Source: an uncultured Chlamydiae bacterium
Lineage (GTDB): Bacteria; Chlamydiota; Chlamydiia; Chlamydiales; Rhabdochlamydiaceae
Reading direction: 5' to 3'
Assembly: GCA_945957075.1 (NCBI GenBank)
Contig: CAMFJP010000014.1
Coordinates: 1-14,354, forward strand
DNA: 14,354 nucleotides
The first letter of the stretch is position 1; each line of letters starts with the position of its first letter. The notes beneath the pieces are model-generated. The model was not told where the DNA came from. It did no database searches and saw only the letters and a list, made by a program, of their open reading frames with translations. Both the position numbers and the translations under genes were made by a program. Shown piece by piece: positions 12,332 to 14,354 of the stretch.

Positions 12332-13282
12332 TTATGACCCATCAAAAAGCGAAGATATAGACTTTGCCGACACAATAGCATCTATTGCCTGTGCAAAAAG
12401 AGGAGCAACAGAAATAGTGCGCACTTGGTGGCATGCAAGAGGCGCTTCAATCTGAGAAATTGTATCGCTCACAAGTATCTCCTCTATCTCATCTTGTCCA
12501 AAACAGGGTCCAACAAATAGCCCATGGGTGACAACCGCACTCACGCGGCGTGCCCCCGCCTTTTTACACACTTGAGCAGCGGCTCTTAGCGTATTACCTG
12601 TTGAACAAATGTCATCAACAAGCAAGACATCTCGGCCAGAAACATCACCTATTACGGTATGAGCTTCCACATGCCCAGCATGCACTCTTCGTTTGTCCAC
12701 GATGGCAAGATCGGTATGCAGACTGCTTGCATATGCCCTAGCTAACCTAATACTACCAATATCAGGTGTCACAACAAGCATACGCTGCAATCCCAAATCC
12801 TTTGCTGCGCGAGCAAGAACAGGTCGTGCATACAAGTTATCCACAGGAATATCAAAAAAACCCTGTAGCTGCTCTGCATGCAAATCCATCGTTAGCACGC
12901 GAGTGGCCCCTGCTTTTTCTAGCAAATTAGCCACAAGCTTTGCTGTAATGGGCACCCTGCCTTTGTCTTTACGATCTTGTCTTGCGTACCCAAAATAGGG
13001 TATTACAGCCGTGATCGACTTAGCGGAAGCGCGCTTCAAAGCATCGATAATGATCAACAATTCCATGAGATAGAAGTGGGGACGCCGTGCGATAGTTTGC
13101 AGAACGAACACATCCCGACTACGGACATTCTCTTTTATTTGAACGCCTATCTCACCATCTGGAAAAGTTTCTATGGCGATATCACCCAGTCTAGTTCCAA
13201 GTTCCTTTGCCACACACTGAGACCACCCAAGATGAGAAGTTCCAGCAAACAACAAAGGTTGGACTTCAATACCATCTAACAT
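12332..13282 (-). CDS. prs: Ribose-phosphate pyrophosphokinase (PRPP synthase)
   Basis: Prs transfers diphosphate from ATP to ribose 5-phosphate, giving PRPP for nucleotide synthesis and salvage. The 316 residues match the class I length. Recognisable motifs are FPDGE at 40-44, PYFGYARQDRKD at 95-106 (ATP side), DLHA at 133-136, VDKRR at 195-199 and the ribose-phosphate loop VLLVDDICSTGNT at 219-231. The loop reads DDICSTGNT where most class I enzymes have DD(M/I)xDTxGT, a modest divergence that keeps the binding Asp pair and the Thr-Gly. AGGA lies upstream of the ATG. Presence of prs suggests the organism makes its own PRPP, unlike strictly nucleotide-parasitic chlamydiae; that is inference. 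It follows the tRNA-Gln gene on the same strand. Confidence 0.95.
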   Translation of the reverse strand: MLDGIEVQPLLFAGTSHLGWSQCVAKELGTRLGDIAIETFPDGEIGVQIKENVRSRDVFVLQTIARRPHFYLMELLIIIDALKRASAKSITAVIPYFGYARQDRKDKGRVPITAKLVANLLEKAGATRVLTMDLHAEQLQGFFDIPVDNLYARPVLARAAKDLGLQRMLVVTPDIGSIRLARAYASSLHTDLAIVDKRRVHAGHVEAHTVIGDVSGRDVLLVDDICSTGNTLRAAAQVCKKAGARRVSAVVTHGLFVGPCFGQDEIEEILVSDTISQIEAPLACHQVRTISVAPLFAQAIDAIVSAKSISSLFDGS

Positions 13283-13321
13283 AGACTAGTCCTAACCAGG
13301 TTTCTAAGCGCCAATAACATC

Positions 13322-13393
13322 TTGGGGTGGAAGGATTCGAACCTCCGCATGGCGGTACCAAAAACCGCTGCCTTACCGCTTGGCGACACCCCA
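13322..13393 (-). tRNA. tRNA-Gln (TTG)
   Basis: A 72-base minus-strand cloverleaf begins TGGGGTGTCGCCAAGCGG and ends TTCCACCCCA plus A. The acceptor stem TGGGGTG/CACCCCA is fully paired. The anticodon stem GCGGT/ACCGC holds the loop TTTTGGT, so the anticodon is TTG. The T arm is GGAGG-TTCGAAT-CCTTC. The weak U1:A72 pair is typical of tRNA-Gln. The discriminator reads A rather than the G usual in E. coli tRNA-Gln. CCA is not encoded. It may be processed from a transcript that continues into prs, which starts 39 bases downstream. Confidence 0.94.
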
Positions 13394-13415
13394 ACGCGTT
13401 TCAAAAACAGCTGTG

Positions 13416-13444
13416 ATATTAAAAAAGAAGGGATTTAATTGCAA
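13416..13444 (-). promoter_or_regulatory. Promoter of tRNA-Gln (-prs)
   Basis: On the minus strand TTGCAA (13444-13439) and TAATAT (13421-13416) are separated by exactly 17 bases, a good vegetative (sigma-66/sigma-70-type) promoter. The start would fall near 13409, about 16 bases before the tRNA. The same palindromic TTGCAA serves the divergent sufE promoter. Confidence 0.6.
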
Positions 13445-13468
13445 TCGTAAAACTCTTTCCTCTATAAT
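13439..13468 (+). promoter_or_regulatory. Promoter of sufE, placing the transcript start at the ATG
   Basis: TTGCAA (13439-13444), an 18-base spacer and a perfect TATAAT (13463-13468). The expected start point seven bases past the -10 is 13475, the A of the sufE start codon. No Shine-Dalgarno sequence lies between the -10 box and the ATG, so the message looks leaderless. Confidence 0.6.
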
Positions 13469-13474
13469 CAGCGC

Positions 13475-13900
13475 ATGGACGAGACAATTTTCACCTCATG
13501 CCTAGAAAAACAAGATCGCTTGCGCGCACTGTTTTTATCATGCAAAACAGCAGAAGAACGCTATAAAAAAATCATAGAAATCGGAAAAGCACTCCCACGC
13601 CTTAACGCAGAAGAGCGCAAAGAAGCTACTCTAGTCCCAGGCTGCCAAAGCCTTCTATACCTATACGCTAAAAAAACAGAAGAAATCATCCTATTCAAAT
13701 GCTCTGCTGACGCCCTTATTTCTGCAGGGCTTGCGGGTCTACTTATCGCTGTGTATAGCCAAGAACCTAAAAGCGCTTTATTTAAATGTCCACCCCATTT
13801 CCTCCAAGACATCCACCTATACAACCTGCTGTCTCCAGGAAGATCTAATGGACTAGCTAGCATTTACAGAACCATGAAAATACAAGCTGTCGCAACATAA
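13475..13900 (+). CDS. sufE: SufE-family sulfur acceptor protein
   Basis: SufE takes persulfide sulfur from the cysteine desulfurase SufS and passes it to the SufBCD scaffold for Fe-S cluster assembly. The 141-residue protein has the expected helical N-terminus (LRALFLSCKTAEERYKKIIEIGKALPRL) and the signature VPGCQSLLYLY at 54-64, with Cys57 as the sulfur-accepting residue. The C-terminal half (SADALISAGLAGLLIAVYS, then LSPGRSNGLASIY) matches the family's (D)A.IvkGL.alL..vy and L.p.R.nG. patterns. The start is the first ATG after a strong -10 box, without a ribosome-binding site. The next gene, an iron-sulfur radical enzyme, begins four bases after the stop, so a link through Fe-S supply is possible. 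Confidence 0.93.
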   Translation: MDETIFTSCLEKQDRLRALFLSCKTAEERYKKIIEIGKALPRLNAEERKEATLVPGCQSLLYLYAKKTEEIILFKCSADALISAGLAGLLIAVYSQEPKSALFKCPPHFLQDIHLYNLLSPGRSNGLASIYRTMKIQAVAT

Positions 13901-13904
13901 AATC

Positions 13905-14354
13905 ATGTGGCAAGAAATTAAAAAACAAAATTTTACAAACATAAACTCCCTTCTAGATTTTTTAGAATGGGACCCCTCTATGCGTGCATCCATCGATTAT
14001 AAACCAAACTTTCTCCTAAACTTACCCAGAAGACTTGCAGAAAAAATCGATAAAAAAAATCTTAACGATCCTATATTAAAACAATTTTTACCTACAAACG
14101 CAGAAAACACATCCCCCTTGCACTTTGGATGCAATCCAGTTGGAGACAAAGAGGCGCAAAAAACACCTAAATTACTACACAAGTACAAAGGAAGAGCTCT
14201 ACTTTTAACAACCTCGGCCTGCGCCATGCACTGCAGATACTGCTTTCGAAGACATTTCCCCTACGAGCGCGAAGCAAAAGGATTAGCCCAAGAGATGGAG
14301 GTTATTAGACAAGATCCCTCCCTCTCCGAAATCATTCTCAGCGGAGGAGACCCC
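13905..14354 (+). CDS. epmB: EpmB/KamA-type lysine 2,3-aminomutase, N-terminal part
   Basis: The first 150 codons of a radical SAM aminomutase, cut by the window end. The cluster-binding CAMHCRYC has Cys106, Cys110 and Cys113 in the CxxxCxxC pattern, followed by FRRHFPYE, which is characteristic of the KamA/YjeK family. EIILSGGDP at 142-150 is the SAM-binding Gly-Gly segment. The N-terminal region (WQEIKKQNFTNINSLLDFLEW) resembles E. coli EpmB (YjeK) more than clostridial KamA. EpmB makes (R)-beta-lysine that EpmA attaches to elongation factor P to help translate polyproline stretches. Whether efp and epmA are present cannot be seen. The ATG is four bases after sufE with no strong Shine-Dalgarno, suggesting translational coupling. 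Confidence 0.92.
   Translation, partial: MWQEIKKQNFTNINSLLDFLEWDPSMRASIDYKPNFLLNLPRRLAEKIDKKNLNDPILKQFLPTNAENTSPLHFGCNPVGDKEAQKTPKLLHKYKGRALLLTTSACAMHCRYCFRRHFPYEREAKGLAQEMEVIRQDPSLSEIILSGGDP

Noticed and set aside
12075..12455. Plus-strand 126-codon frame antisense to rplY and prs
   Set aside because: Overlaps two clear ribosomal/metabolic genes on the opposite strand and has no recognisable domain.

Overview
The window reads as chromosomal DNA of a member of the Chlamydiales, most likely a chlamydia-like (environmental or arthropod-associated) lineage. The grounds are the block rplY-pth-rpsF-rpsR-rplI-ispE, which is the gene order known from Chlamydia (CT799-CT804), a lysine/alanine/arginine-rich histone-like protein of the Hc2 type, and a protein with the two-lobed hydrophobic region of chlamydial inclusion-membrane candidates. 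I cannot name the genus. Bases 1-49 are not biological: they are an untrimmed Illumina Nextera P7/index adapter, so real sequence starts at 50 and the window begins at a contig end.

Layout. 50-663: the 5' part of a HAD-family phosphatase gene, one copy of a ~165-bp palindromic mobile repeat, and an overlooked 45-residue lipoprotein gene, all on or facing the minus strand. 704-2743: ruvA and mnmE (plus strand), meeting sua5/tsaC (minus) head to head at 2.75 kb. 3762-5779: three plus-strand genes: a TMEM14-family membrane protein, a candidate inclusion-membrane protein, and a nitroreductase. 5784-6330: a terminator, a very short Hc2-like histone gene (minus) and an extremely AT-rich leader. 6331-6488: two tandem tRNA genes, both with anticodon CAT. 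6586-13393: a long minus-strand run read as tRNA-Gln, prs, rplY, pth, rpsF, rpsR, rplI, then a second mobile-repeat copy, then ispE, hldD and a HldE-like kinase. 13475 to the end: sufE and the start of an EpmB/KamA-type lysine 2,3-aminomutase gene (plus).

Functions. The minus-strand run combines nucleotide supply (prs), translation (S6, S18, L9, L25, Pth), isoprenoid synthesis (ispE) and ADP-heptose synthesis (hldD, HldE-like). mnmE and sua5 both modify tRNA. EpmB-type enzymes normally act on elongation factor P.

Main observations. (1) ispE carries an in-frame TAG with the conserved protein sequence continuing after it in the same frame. (2) A miniature inverted-repeat element family occurs twice whole and three more times as end fragments; its end sequence contains AGAGG and forms the apparent ribosome-binding sites of mnmE and ispE, the stop codon of sua5, and a hairpin between convergent genes. 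(3) sufE appears leaderless, and its promoter shares a palindromic -35 box with the divergent tRNA-Gln promoter. (4) The HldE-like protein keeps its kinase domain but has a decayed nucleotidyltransferase domain. I see no CRISPR array, no rRNA and no transposase gene.
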